The notes beneath the pieces are model-generated. The model saw nothing but the letters and a program-made list of their open reading frames with translations. It was not told the origin of the DNA and did not search any database. From Mucidula mucida (Eukaryota; Basidiomycota; Agaricomycetes; Agaricales; Physalacriaceae), in contig JADNYV010000755.1 in NCBI GenBank assembly GCA_015501055.1, positions 1 through 16,357 of the forward strand: 16,357 bases of DNA. The letters run 5' to 3'. A program made the translations under genes and the position numbers. Numbering within the stretch: position 1 is the first letter of the stretch; the number at the start of each line of letters is the position of its first letter. Positions 1 to 8,962 of the stretch are shown piece by piece.

Positions 1-25
1 CAACAAGGTAGCGACATCGAAGTAG

Positions 26-232
26 GAAGCGAAGGAACGTCTGATCGGAAATCAGACGATCACAATCAAGGCGTCTAACACAAGATTAGAAGACGCGTCT
101 AAGGAACTATGGCAAGCCTTGCAGGACGCAGAAGAAGCTGCAGATCAATCAGCGAAAACCTTCGTACACATGAACACCGAACTATGTACAGTTCTTGGAT
201 GGATAACAGACAGGATTCAAGACAGTTGCTAA
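26..232 (+). other. Open frame of unknown identity upstream of the integrase relic
   Basis: After the TAG at 23-25 this frame stays open for 68 codons and stops at TAA 230-232. It has no ATG until position 170. The predicted peptide is Ala/Glu/Gln-rich in the middle (ELWQALQDAEEAADQSA) and looks helical, perhaps coiled-coil. It could be a scrap of Gag or of polyprotein from the same or another retroelement, but I do not recognise a family. It lies about 70 nt upstream of the integrase zinc-binding remnant and in a different frame. Chance openness is possible. Confidence 0.2.
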
Positions 233-299
233 AGTTTCGAGGATTTCTTCCTAGGAAAGGTTCTTAACCCAAGATCTGCTATATTTTCGCCTTGCAGCC

Positions 300-1627
300 G
301 CGCTTATGTGTGAAGCTCTTAGACAGTCCATACTTACGGAAGGGTCGCCAGGTAGAAAGGCGCACCCGCCACGAACATCTATGGAAGAAATTTCATCAAA
401 ATTCTACTGGCCTAGAATGAAGAAGGATGTCACCGAGTTCTGCACCACGTGCGACGTATGCCAGAAAATCAAGCCATCTACTTTTGGGAAGTACGGGATG
501 CTCATTCCAAATTCAATCCCTGACCGTCCATATCAATCAATATCTCTTGACTTCATTGTGGATCTACCGTGGTCGGGAGACTACAATGCCATTCTAGTAG
601 TGGTTGATCGCTTGTCGAAACACGCGCAGTTTATCCCTACCACTACAGGAGCTGACGCAGAAGAATTTGCTAGATTATACGTCAAAAACGTGGCTTGCAG
701 ATACGGTCTGTCCGACTCAATTATAGCAGATCGCGATCCACAATGGATGGCTGACTTTTGGAAAGGAATAGCGAAGTTCTTGAAGACTAAAATGAGTATT
801 TCTTCGGCTCATCACCCGCAACATGATGGTCAGACAGAGAACATCAACAAACAACTAGAAGTCATGTTGAGGGCATATGTGTCTAAGGACAAAAGAACTG
901 GGCCAAGTTCCTGTATCTACTCGAGTTCGCGTACAACTCACACAAAAGTGCTTCGACCAAGGATACGCCCTTCAATATTCTTTTAGGATTCCTGCCCGAA
1001 TCTCCGTTAGACCGACTAAACCAGCATCAGACGTCACTCACCGCGAAAGGAGGAATGCTGTTGCCAAAAGCAAAAGAGTTCATGTCGACACTAGACGTGC
1101 ACTGCAAAAGCGCAAGAAACACGATAGCTAAAGCCCAAGAGACCCAAGCCAAGTACTACAACCTCCACCGAAAAGACGTACCCAAAGAATTTAAACCTGG
1201 GAATCTAGTGTTAGTAAACCCTCACTCATTGAAATGGATTGAGAGTAAAGGGAAAGGAGCTAAGCTTACGCAGAAGGGAATAGGGCCTTTCGAAATCCAA
1301 GAGGTCGTAAATCCAAAAGTGTTCAAGCTGAGAATGAGCAGCCTCTATCCGGGTTCGCCGGTATTCAACATTGACCATCTGAAAATCTACAGGCCTTCTC
1401 CTTCCGATTGGCCGGAACGAATGTTGATGCCAGAAACGCGTGCGGGTCAAGAAAAACGCGAAGAAGGTGTGGAAGAAATCGTGGGACATCGGTACCGAGG
1501 AGGAAAACTGGAATTCCTGATCCGATGGGAAGGGTACGGTCCTCAATTCGACTCGTGGGGCAGCCAAGCACGCGTTTCCAACGCTCCCGAGTTAGTCCGA
1601 GCCTATAAGAAAGAAAATAAATTATAA
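300..1627 (+). pseudogene. Ty3/gypsy chromovirus integrase with C-terminal chromodomain (5'-truncated, one frameshift)
   Basis: This is the 3' end of a Ty3/gypsy Pol; the integrase would insert element cDNA into chromatin. Frame 0 (about 306-895) carries a worn zinc-binding domain (one His in KAHPPRTS, then FYWPRMKKDV and CTTCDVC) and the DDE core. The core is visible as D in SLDFIVDLP, D in IIADRDPQW and E in HDGQTEN. The sequence then continues one base out of register: from about 893 the frame reads KNWAKFLYLLEFAYNS, typical of the integrase C-terminal part. A single-base loss in the A-rich stretch 889-894 explains the shift. From 1055 on, frame 2 gives the GPFEI core and the NIDHLKIYRP block. 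A chromodomain follows (about 1466-1615: VEEIV, LIRWEGYG, DSWG, NAPELVRAYKK), ending at TAA 1625-1627. Protease, RT and RNase H are absent from the window. The ATG at 306 is not a real start. Chromodomains in this clade target heterochromatin. Confidence 0.9.
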
Positions 1628-1867
1628 AATGAAGCAGGAGCGAAGAAAAGCGAGGCGCGGTTAGCGTTGAACGTGGTAAACGCGCTCGCAGTGAAGTAAA
1701 TTATCAATGATTGACTTATTGACGGATACATCTTATGTCAACAAAATTGAAAAAGCAGAAAGAACGAAGAGTCAGAATATAGCCGAGGCTAGTATAAAAG
1801 CTCACCTCTATAATGCAGAAAATTAGACAATCTCGCCCGTCTACAACCCATACAACAGTCATTCACA
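1628..1867 (+). promoter_or_regulatory. Region after the chromovirus stop: purine tract and core promoter with TATA box
   Basis: A purine-rich stretch (1631-1656) follows the chromodomain stop and could be a worn polypurine tract. TATAAAAG at 1793-1800 lies about 68 nt upstream of the ATG at 1868, with a C-rich leader ending ATTCACAATG. This fits either the U3/R part of a degraded 3' LTR or the promoter of the next gene. No TG...CA pair with matching inverted ends is convincing. The context TAGTATAAAAG recurs in the LTR-like segment downstream (3861-3871), but the surrounding sequence does not match. Confidence 0.4.
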
Positions 1868-3698
1868 ATGCCTTCAGGTTACCTACTCAGAGACAGCACC
1901 TGTAGCGTCCCTTTCTCCTCGCGTCTTCTCCCTCTAGCCAACCCCTCGCTGGCCACGGTCATCGCAATCAACGCACCCAAAGGGTTACACTCTGGTAAGC
2001 CAGTCGTCCTAGCCAATTGAGTTGCTAGCGATGTCCGGCTGATCACTTTCGGGCTCGATCGACTCGATGCCTTGAGGTTTAGCGCGGACGACATGCTAAA
2101 GCCAGTGGAATTCCGTCCTGACGAGCCGTGGGCAGCGTTTGGATCGACGGAGGACGTAGCATATGGTGATAGATTGTTGGATATTACGAGTAGACGTCCA
2201 GTTCCAGTGGCGGAGATCGAGACCGGCATATGGAGATTCGACAGGTTGATCGCGAAGGAAATGGTAGCCAGGATAGAGGAAAGGGTTAAATGTGTCGAGG
2301 AAGTAGTCAGGAACGGAAGATTGCCGGCAGGCAGTCCATTTCCGCATCTTTACAGCCCGGCCCAGCTCCTTGATCCGGGCATGTCCCTGAATGCTGCCAA
2401 GACGTTGTGGGCGCTTACAAAGCTAACGCTTAACGAGTGCAACACGTATCTCTTGTATCAACGCTGTCTTATGGGGGAAACGGCCTGGAAAGCCTGCCTT
2501 TCCCCAGAGTCCCTAAGCGTGTTACAAGAGGAGCGATGGGGGAACGTCTCATGCAGAGGTGCAGTTCTTGATTTTGCAGAAGCTTCACACGGACCCATCG
2601 CTTGATTGCTGACTAGCAGCGATGTCATCTTCTATTATCGCGAATACTCGCTGCTATCGGACAATCCAGGAGAGCGCGAAGCCTTTTGCCGCGCCTTCCG
2701 TCTAAATCCCGATCTCATCAATTCCTACCATGACGAATGCGGCAGAGCCAGCGCATTCCTTCACAAAAACTCCATATATCCTTTCCACACTCCCATCGTT
2801 CACAACCTACTACGCGCTTACGACGAACATCTGATTAAAGTCTCTTCCGAGTTGGTTTTGATTCCCCCTGCTGCCATTCCCCCTCGGATGAAATGCTTCC
2901 TACTCCCGTCCGCTGACTGGCAAACAATTCCCATCGACTACGACACGGCCGTACTGATGTCCTGGTGTTTCGTATCCACGGTGGAGATGTGGGATACAGA
3001 GACCAAGTTCTAGTCCTTCACTCGGACATTCGTCTCGCGTACGAAGAGCACTCCCCAGCTCGTCGAGCCTTTCAGAAGATCTTAGGGGACGCCATTTGCG
3101 ACAGATCGTACCAAAAGGCCATGTCCTTTCTTGAGCGACACATCGCGTCACATGGACCGTCCTTGGCGGTGCAGGAAGTCAACAACCTTCCCTTCCCTTA
3201 CTTATCTGTGGATCCTCCCTCGACGAGAGTTATCTCACAAGCCGCAGCCGAGGAGATAGCAGCATCATATACCGTAACCTGGCTGTTGTTGGGAACCCGA
3301 CGTCGTTCAACCTCAACCCAGCTTTTGATGCGCCGAGCGGCCTGAATTTTCACGCACCAATGGCCGAGGCCCCAGCGCCAGAATTTTCCCCTATCTCAAC
3401 GCGACAACGTTTAAATTAATGCGGCACTCGCGATGGGCTTGGAGGAAGGAGAGTATCATCCGACCTCCATGGATCGAGATGTGTCGCCTTTGACTTACCC
3501 ACTTACCGACGATGAGTTTTCCGGCTACGACGTCAGTAGCAGGCCTTCAAGGCTCCGAAGTCGTCCTCGCCCGAGCCTTACGATCGTCGCCCAGTGCAGA
3601 ATTGCGGAACGTGTAGAGGGGATCACGAGATTGGAACTTGCCAATGGGAACATTTGGCGACTGCTATTGTCAACGCAGGGAATGTGAATGCTGTATAA
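1868..3698 (+). pseudogene. Unrecognised ~600-residue protein gene, heavily decayed, with C-terminal zinc-knuckle-like motif
   Basis: A good ATG context (TTCACAATGCC) opens a frame that runs from 1868 to 3013, interrupted only by TGA at 2018-2020 and 2603-2605. Coding-like sequence then moves to frame 1 (about 3015-3250, e.g. DIRLAYEEHSPARRAF), frame 0 (about 3270-3416, GNPTSFNLNPAFDAPSG), frame 1 again (3415-3540, MGLEEGEYHPTSM) and frame 0 (3540-3698). Its last part holds NCGTCRGDHEIGTC, a Cys2-His-Cys cluster with spacing C-x2-C-x3-H-x4-C. This resembles a retroviral zinc knuckle but is one residue short in the middle. The tail is Pro/Ser-rich. No intron model that I tried removes the breaks. 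I do not recognise the family: it could be a lineage-specific fungal gene or a Gag-like protein of a non-autonomous LTR element, since a purine tract and an LTR-like segment follow within 5-20 nt. Confidence 0.65.
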
Positions 3699-3700
3699 TC

Positions 3701-4084
3701 AAGAGCGGGGGGCTATGTAAGGGCTATGTTACTCTAGGAAAATTGTTCGCGTGCACAACGCATGTATGGTATGCACATGTACTCCTATGACTCGTTATGA
3801 CTTCATCTATGACTCTTTTCCTTTCTTGACTCTTTATTACACAGCGTACGGCTCCGTAAATAGTATAAAAGGCTGTTGTCAGTACTACAATATCATCTCT
3901 TTTCTACCCCAACCTTGGAAACGTGTGTGCGTTCGTCTTGCGAGGCCCGTGTCGGGTCCACGAACTACGCGTCTCGATAACCGGATTGATCTCCGAAGAT
4001 CCTCGTCTCTTCTCTGACGATCATCCTTACAGAGCCGAAAGCTCTCTTCGATCTACCCGCACTTCAGGACACACCACTGTTACA
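3701..4084 (+). mobile_element. Probable solo or terminal LTR with upstream polypurine tract
   Basis: A purine tract at 3701-3712 (AAGAGCGGGGGG) is followed three bases later by TGTAA (3716). A segment of about 370 bp ends in TTACA (4084), so the ends form a 5-bp inverted pair with the usual TG...CA. Inside is a TATA box (TATAAAAG, 3864-3871) and a C/T-rich leader. Right after the end, at 4087, TGGTA could be the start of a worn initiator-tRNA-type primer-binding site; the rest does not match. I see no second copy in the window, so the boundaries are inferred from the ends alone. The preceding decayed gene may be its internal region. Confidence 0.5.
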
Positions 4085-4759
4085 CGTGGTAAGTATTATA
4101 ATGTTCGCTAGGTACAGATTGTGTACTAACGACTCCCATCTTTCTTGCACGAGTTCTCGTGCCTTCTTACACATGTTGTATTCAAACATTGGCGTTGGGA
4201 GGACACGACTAGCACGGAGCTTCATGTCATATAGACTAAAGTGGAACAAGAATCTCAGTGGATGAGCCAAGTCCTGGTCCAGGATGATCGGACACCACAC
4301 TTGGTTGTATTTAGTCTTGTTGGTCAACGGTATTCTCGTTCTGTTCCTGATTTCCCTTCCACTGTCAGTCGGCCCCGAGTCTAGCAGCGTGATTGTTGCT
4401 GTGAAGCGCAATAACAGCGCGCACAGTAACTGCAGCCGTGCACTGGCAAGTTACGATGGAGCGTTGTAGACTAATTTCTAGAGGCGTCGGCAGTAGGCAG
4501 ACATCATCGCCCCAAACAGAACTCGGGGGAAAAGACTCGCGAAGCTAGCGCCAAAGTGTGGTGTTAGAGAGTGCGAGTTCCCGGAGAAAGAGTAACACAT
4601 ACTGACAAACATTATCAACAAGGATCAGACTGTTCAAATTTGAACGAAGACAACACCCGCACACTTCAAAGCTTGGATTTGTTACCAAAATATGTTGAAC
4701 TAGAATCTTGTTCGACAATAGATCTGAGAGACTCGGCAATGAACCGGCAAGAATACAGT
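4085..4759. other. No supported gene; intron-like signal set and a small hairpin
   Basis: Only short, composition-poor frames occur here. A textbook intron signal series (GTAAGT at 4089, TACTAAC at 4124-4130, AG at 4152-4153) follows the LTR-like end, but no coding exon can be read on either side. GCACGAGTTCTCGTGC at 4147-4162 is a perfect 7-bp-arm hairpin. A minus-strand frame from about 4411 to 4064 is open for roughly 115 codons without an ATG start and without a recognisable motif; I do not call it a gene. Confidence 0.4.
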
Positions 4760-4938
4760 TCTGATACCATTGGGCGCCGGAACACAGCAGCCACTTGGGT
4801 CAATTGACTCCTTGTTTCGTAGGAATAAGGTTCCCGTTTGAAGGTGCAATGTTGAATAAAATACTTCAGTGACTGCCGTCACACGGCTATTTCCTGTCGC
4901 GAGTTGACGACAAAGGCCTAGCTTTTAGTTAAACAACA
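4760..4938 (-). mobile_element. Possible minus-strand LTR end and tRNA-Met-type primer-binding site
   Basis: Read on the minus strand, 4769-4760 is TGGTATCAGA. This is the first ten bases of the initiator-methionine tRNA primer-binding site widely used by copia-type elements (TGGTATCAGAGC). The sequence just before it on that strand ends CGCCCA, compatible with an LTR ending in CA. A TGTTG start at 4938-4934 could mark the other end (about 168 bp). There is no recognisable internal coding region below 4760, and the end sequences are not a good inverted pair, so this is tentative. Confidence 0.25.
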
Positions 4939-5088
4939 TAGATTTAGAGTCATTGATGCACCATTATTACAACTACTTTCAACCTTCGTCCTTCAAACAT
5001 ATATAATGGGAATCACGAGAATCAGAACACTTCATACGAGTCACCGAGATGAACAGTTTCTGAAGATTTCATGTTAGAGAAGCAATCA

Positions 5089-6070
5089 CTATCTGAAATG
5101 GTAGGCCGTACTGGGATCTTCATTCCTTCTTCCCGAGTCAATTCCCTCATTCGAAGGCATTTCAGCAAGCTCCACTCGTTGAACTGCTTCCTGCGGGTAT
5201 GCACCCATATGGCCTCTGCTAATGCGGGGATGTTTGGACAAAACATGAATTGATAGCGTCGTTTCTGCAGAATCAGCATATTGTCCTATCTTTCCGTTAA
5301 CCACCCGTAATCTTGAGTTCAGGATCTATGAAAGGGATGAGAATACCTCACAGAAAATCGCAAATTACTCACTGCAAACAAACTGTTCAAGTACACCTTG
5401 TGAGAGTGATACTGGGAGCTAAATGATAGTTATTGTGCATGAAGACCAGGTACAAAATTAGATCCAGCACTGCGCATACAGCACAGACCGTTCCTGTCTC
5501 CACAACAAGGCGTACAATCCTTGAAAGAGGATGTTGGTCTGACGCATGCCCGTCCGGGATTTCAACAGCGTCAAGGACATAGACGCAGCAATGAGGGTAT
5601 ACAGGAAGCCGTCCCAGCAAGCCAGATCTACAGGGCTTATTATTGGCGTCAACGAAAGCGTAGTACAAACTCATACTGAAGCTGAAACATAGGTGTGGCT
5701 TGAAGCATCGAGAAATGGCTCAAGCGTCTCGCACAATCCCCAGCATAAGTACCGGCAATGCCTTGAGTCAGAGACAACTGCTTGGCGAGTGAACTACCAC
5801 AATTATCTCGAAAGAGCGGTACACACCGGGACGATGAGGCCTGGAGTCCATTATGCTTCATGAGCCGCCAGACCATATACAAACAGCTTAAAGAATTCCG
5901 CGCACCCATGAAGGGAGGTTTCCAGTCGAGATTTCCGTTGATTCAACCAAATAGAGGTGTTGCCGCAGCATCTAGAGTATGTGTATTGGGACACAGTTTT
6001 TATGTGAACCAGTAGCTCATGAACAATTCTCTACCTCATGACGCCAACCTTCTCCTTCTTGCCCGTGTGC
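5089..6070 (-). pseudogene. DUF6534-type multi-pass membrane protein, decayed and 5'-truncated
   Basis: Basidiomycetes carry many paralogues of this predicted seven-helix membrane family of unknown function. On the minus strand one frame from about 6060 to 5790 gives IVHELLVHIKTVSQYTYS, RLETSLHG and EFFKLFVYGLAA, interrupted by TAG 6033-6031, TAA 5853-5851 and TAA 5805-5803. Another frame (5652-5535) gives LIAASMSLTLLKSRTGMRQTN. A third (about 5530-5390) gives SRIVRLVVETGTVCAV with NNYHLAPSI, the family's hallmark block. The conserved end (VYLNSLFA, then ILNSRLRV) is joined by a well-formed intron, 5372-5326 (GTGAGT...ATAG, 47 nt). The tail is polar and variable, ending at TAG 5091-5089. At least three stops and three frameshifts show it is dead. 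The first helix is missing: the coding trace fades next to the inverted-repeat element at 6109. Confidence 0.75.
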
Positions 6071-6108
6071 TGCGCTGACCGATTTTGCTCCGCATCCTGT
6101 CTTCAAAG

Positions 6109-6621
6109 TAGTCTGGAGCCTATGTGGGGGTACCCTGTGAGATGCACTAAGGTTAGGGTTACCGCTGGTTACCAATCACGCTAAATCATCCAGTGTTCAC
6201 TGAGCACTCATCCCACTTCACCAGTGTAATCTATGTATAATGGAGAGTTTGATGTGGCACAGCCCTCAACAGTGCAGTGCAGGCAGTTGTTGCAGCGCAT
6301 CCGGCCATTCGAGGATTGTTATCGAGTTGCAGGTGATCTATAGTGAAAATTCAAGGAATGATGAACCGTAGACAGACCTTAGATATGCAATCTTGACTAA
6401 AGGCAGTAAACCGAGGAATTGATGCATCAGTAGTGCAAAAGCTGCGAGCTTGTATCCATCTGGTTCCGGTCCGACGGCACACTCTGTGGTTAGGGTTCGG
6501 CATCTGCAATTTTCGAAGTCCAAAGTGAGCCTATGAGGTACCCCCTACATAGGTTCCAGACTCTACTAAGAGACGATCGTGAGTATCCCATCTTCTCTCG
6601 TTGAGTCGATTTACGAGACTA
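6109..6621. mobile_element. 513-bp non-autonomous inverted-repeat element with 9-bp target duplication
   Basis: The segment begins TAGTCT and ends AGACTA, and is flanked on both sides by the same nine bases TCTTCAAAG (6100-6108 and 6622-6630). Inside there is a long inverted repeat. The left arm at 6111-6134 and the right arm at 6537-6561 match over 24-25 bases with one mismatch and one extra base. The right arm sits 60 bp in from the right end. No coding frame of interest is present. A 9-bp duplication is what Mutator-like (MULE) transposases usually leave, so it may be a MULE-mobilised MITE. It abuts the decayed membrane-protein gene on its left. Confidence 0.65.
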
Positions 6622-7204
6622 TCTTCAAAGCCAATCCCGCCGCAGCGAATGTATCGCGTCAGTCATCGTCCATCCTGGGGTACGCGATGTGCGTAGCTTG
6701 ACTGACGGCAGCGGTATCCTTGGATTAACCCTCGCGAGCATTGAGGAATTCGGGACAAAAGAACGAAAGAAAGGTCATGGCTTGGCGAGTCGGCATGTTG
6801 ACACCGACCGATCAATCCCGTGTCCTCCACACTGTTCATGAAGTCCAAATGCCATGTACATAGAAATCATTTGGATATGTATAACGAGGATGAGGACTAA
6901 TTTAAGAGCCTCCGCTACCGGCAGAGTAAAAATGAGCATGGCAGTATGTTCACAAATTCCTCACAATGGCGGAGCCGTCTCCATTGCGGTAGGTAACATA
7001 GCGTTATGAACGGAGTGGGATGGCATGTTGGAGGGAAAGAAATCCAGCAATGGCCAGAGTGTCGCGCACCGAGTAGCATGCAACAGTATGACTAGCTTAC
7101 ATGTGGGTGGGCGTTCTCGCAGCAGAATAGGCAGAACATGTCTCGAAAAGAAGGGATGGAATGGAGAAATACATAGCTACAAAGATAAAAACACCAAGAT
7201 GTGT
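6622..7204. other. Spacer without a supported gene
   Basis: Frames here are short on both strands and none shows a recognisable motif. It may contain the lost 5' end of the DUF6534-type pseudogene, but I cannot read it. It also contains the 3' flank of the AAA-ATPase-like gene that ends at 7205. Confidence 0.4.
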
Positions 7205-8776
7205 CTATATGGAAAGGTCGCCGCCGCGTCTTAGCAGATGTTCCTCTACCTCGTCCATCTCGATATCTGAATCGTCATCTGAGGTATCATCGTCATTGTC
7301 GTGGTCAAGATACGTCTCCTCGTCAACGTTTTCGAGACCGGGTTGTCCAGTTCGTTGCCTGAGGCGACCCAGAACATCATTCATAGATAACTCGATATAC
7401 TCCTCGTGACGGTACGCCGGCTGACTGGCTTTGATTTCGTCCAAAAACGACAGTCGATCATCCAAGTCCTCCAAAAACTCGTCCGCAAGCGAGGTGACCT
7501 CGGGCAAAGAAAACCCGAAGGTCCCTCGTATTCGCTCGTCATGAGTGATATCACAGCCGATAGGCGTGAACAAAGAATCCCCTTTGTACTGTGAATGAAC
7601 CCAAGCGGGCTCGTCTTCAATGGGACGCCCAAGGAGAACGCCACCGGCAATGCACTGATGTTCGAGAGCGTCTTGTATTGGACGAATGACGTAGACGTCG
7701 AGTAAGAAAGCAGCGTGAAACGCGCTGTCAGGCGTTGAATGGATGAGCGGCCAATTCAGATCCTCAACGAGGACGATCATTTTAGGTGTTCTAGTGACAC
7801 GTAGGAGATGCTGAGTAGGGTATGAGATTGCAAGACAGAGACTCAAAATATAAGCACACGCACAATAATGTTCTGGAAAGTCTTGCGCGATTATAGTCAA
7901 AGTAGGCGTCTCTGTCACGAATAGACAAGTGCAAGCTTCTACCAATCTGATGTAAGAGTGATCGGAGTTGGCAATTCATGTAACGGTTGATACGACTCTC
8001 CATGTCATTCAGACGTGTGTTGTGCTCAAAGGCCCAGCCCATGTCCAGCTCGAGGATGACGGTTGCTGGCTCAGGCGCAGGCAAGCAGGTGGCGGCGGGA
8101 AAGAGATCGGGGAGTACATCACTGGTATCAAACTGGTAAACAGACATGGCGGTTGTGATAAACGCTGTCTGCCCGAGTCCAGTTGGACGCCTCACCAAGG
8201 CGAGCTTATTGTGCTCAGGTGCTAAAGCACATAGAGAGCACACATAGGGAAGTTTGTCAACCCATACTGTGCCGGGGTTTAAGAGAAAGTCGTCGAAGCT
8301 ACCGACTAGCGGTAATTCGCTCTGAACGCAGTTCAGTTAAATGGTTGAAGATAAAAGACAGCAAACTCACTGCTGCAGGACCCGCTGTCGACTTGTACAA
8401 ATGCGTGCGAATACGGAGTGGGGGAGAAAAATCCGGGCCTGGAGGCAACATGAGCATGAGCGAATTCGGCAGGCACGAGCAGTCGTCTGCGGATAGAGCC
8501 GAAGATGGGGGTGCCAATAATGCAAAACATTGCTTTGTTTGGTTGGGGCTTGTTGGAGGTGTGTCTGTTTTCTTGGGGCTTGGTGGAGGTGTCTCTGACG
8601 ATGAGTCCGAGGCTGGTTTCTCGAAGAAAGGGTCGCCAGAGCTCGTTGAAGATGACGATCCTGAATCTGACGTACGCATGTCATTGTCAGAACTGAGTTA
8701 ACGCCAGAAACGCGCACTTACCAGAGTCATCTGAATGCACTGACTGCCGGTCGTCATCATTGTTCACATTGCACAT
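7205..8776 (-). CDS. AAA-ATPase-like protein, four exons, degenerate P-loop, one frame conflict
   Basis: Proposed exons are 8776-8722, 8666-8371, 8305-7943 and 7881-7205. The introns are GTAAGT..CAG (55 nt), GTGAGT..TAG (65 nt) and GTAGAA..AAG (61 nt), with phases that fit except once. The product of about 463 residues starts with a Ser/Asp-rich stretch (DSGSSSSTSSGDPFFEKP). It then shows the fungal AAA-ATPase-like core: SFDDFLLNP and VWVDK (about 120-135), the P-loop position RRPTGLGQTAF (about 156-166, K replaced by Q), VILELDM, and a Walker-B-like KMIVLVEDLNWPL (about 273-285). Further on comes GTFGFSLPEVTSLADEFL, then an acidic tail with Asp runs. In exon 2 the Ser-rich frame must shift by one base, between about 8600 and 8530, to reach the frame (GFFSPTPYSHAFVQVD) that joins exon 3. 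This could be a real lesion or an assembly error. Function is unknown; ATP hydrolysis is doubtful without the lysine. Confidence 0.7.
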
Positions 8777-8962
8777 AGCAGAGTCTAGATGCGGGGCGTT
8801 GTACACAATGGGTACGAGTGTAGTGAGCGGACGGTCGGATAGTGGTGGTGGTGGTGGTAAGTGGTCAACGCGTGAATTTACACTCCGTCCTACTTGCCGA
8901 TCAACACAAAGGACCAATCACGTGGTCAGCTTTGACTTTGAACATACCGTTTTTGGAGAACA
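8777..8962. promoter_or_regulatory. Shared divergent promoter with overlapping CCAAT box and CACGTG
   Basis: The 186 bp between the two divergent ATGs (8776 minus, 8963 plus) contain CCAATCACGTGG at 8914-8925. This is a CCAAT box overlapping a CACGTG E-box, which is palindromic and can serve both directions. A (GGT)n run lies at about 8840-8860. No clear TATA box is seen for either gene. If the plus-strand gene really starts at 9042, the region extends to 9041. Confidence 0.45.

Noticed and set aside
885..900. Programmed frameshift in the chromovirus integrase
   Set aside because: The shift lies inside the integrase catalytic-to-C-terminal region, not between Gag and Pol, and no slippery heptamer with a downstream structure is evident; a one-base loss in an A-run is simpler.
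2018..2605. Selenocysteine or reassigned TGA in the unknown gene
   Set aside because: Intact frames in the window use TGA as stop, fungi of this kind generally lack selenocysteine machinery, and the same gene has several frameshifts.
4089..4153. Canonical intron (GTAAGT, TACTAAC, AG) after the LTR-like end
   Set aside because: No coding exon can be read on either side in any frame, so it is recorded only as a curiosity.
4064..4411. 115-codon minus-strand frame as a gene
   Set aside because: It begins at a non-ATG codon, has no recognised motif, and no splice partner was found.
6151..6497. GGTTAGGGTT at 6151-6160 and 6488-6497 as telomere repeats
   Set aside because: Each is a single ten-base word with no tandem TTAGGG array; the surrounding sequence is a small transposon, not a chromosome end.
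8299..8717. Separate Ser/Pro-rich small proteins in the overlapping minus-strand frames
   Set aside because: These frames are explained by exon 2 and the flanking introns of the AAA-ATPase-like gene.
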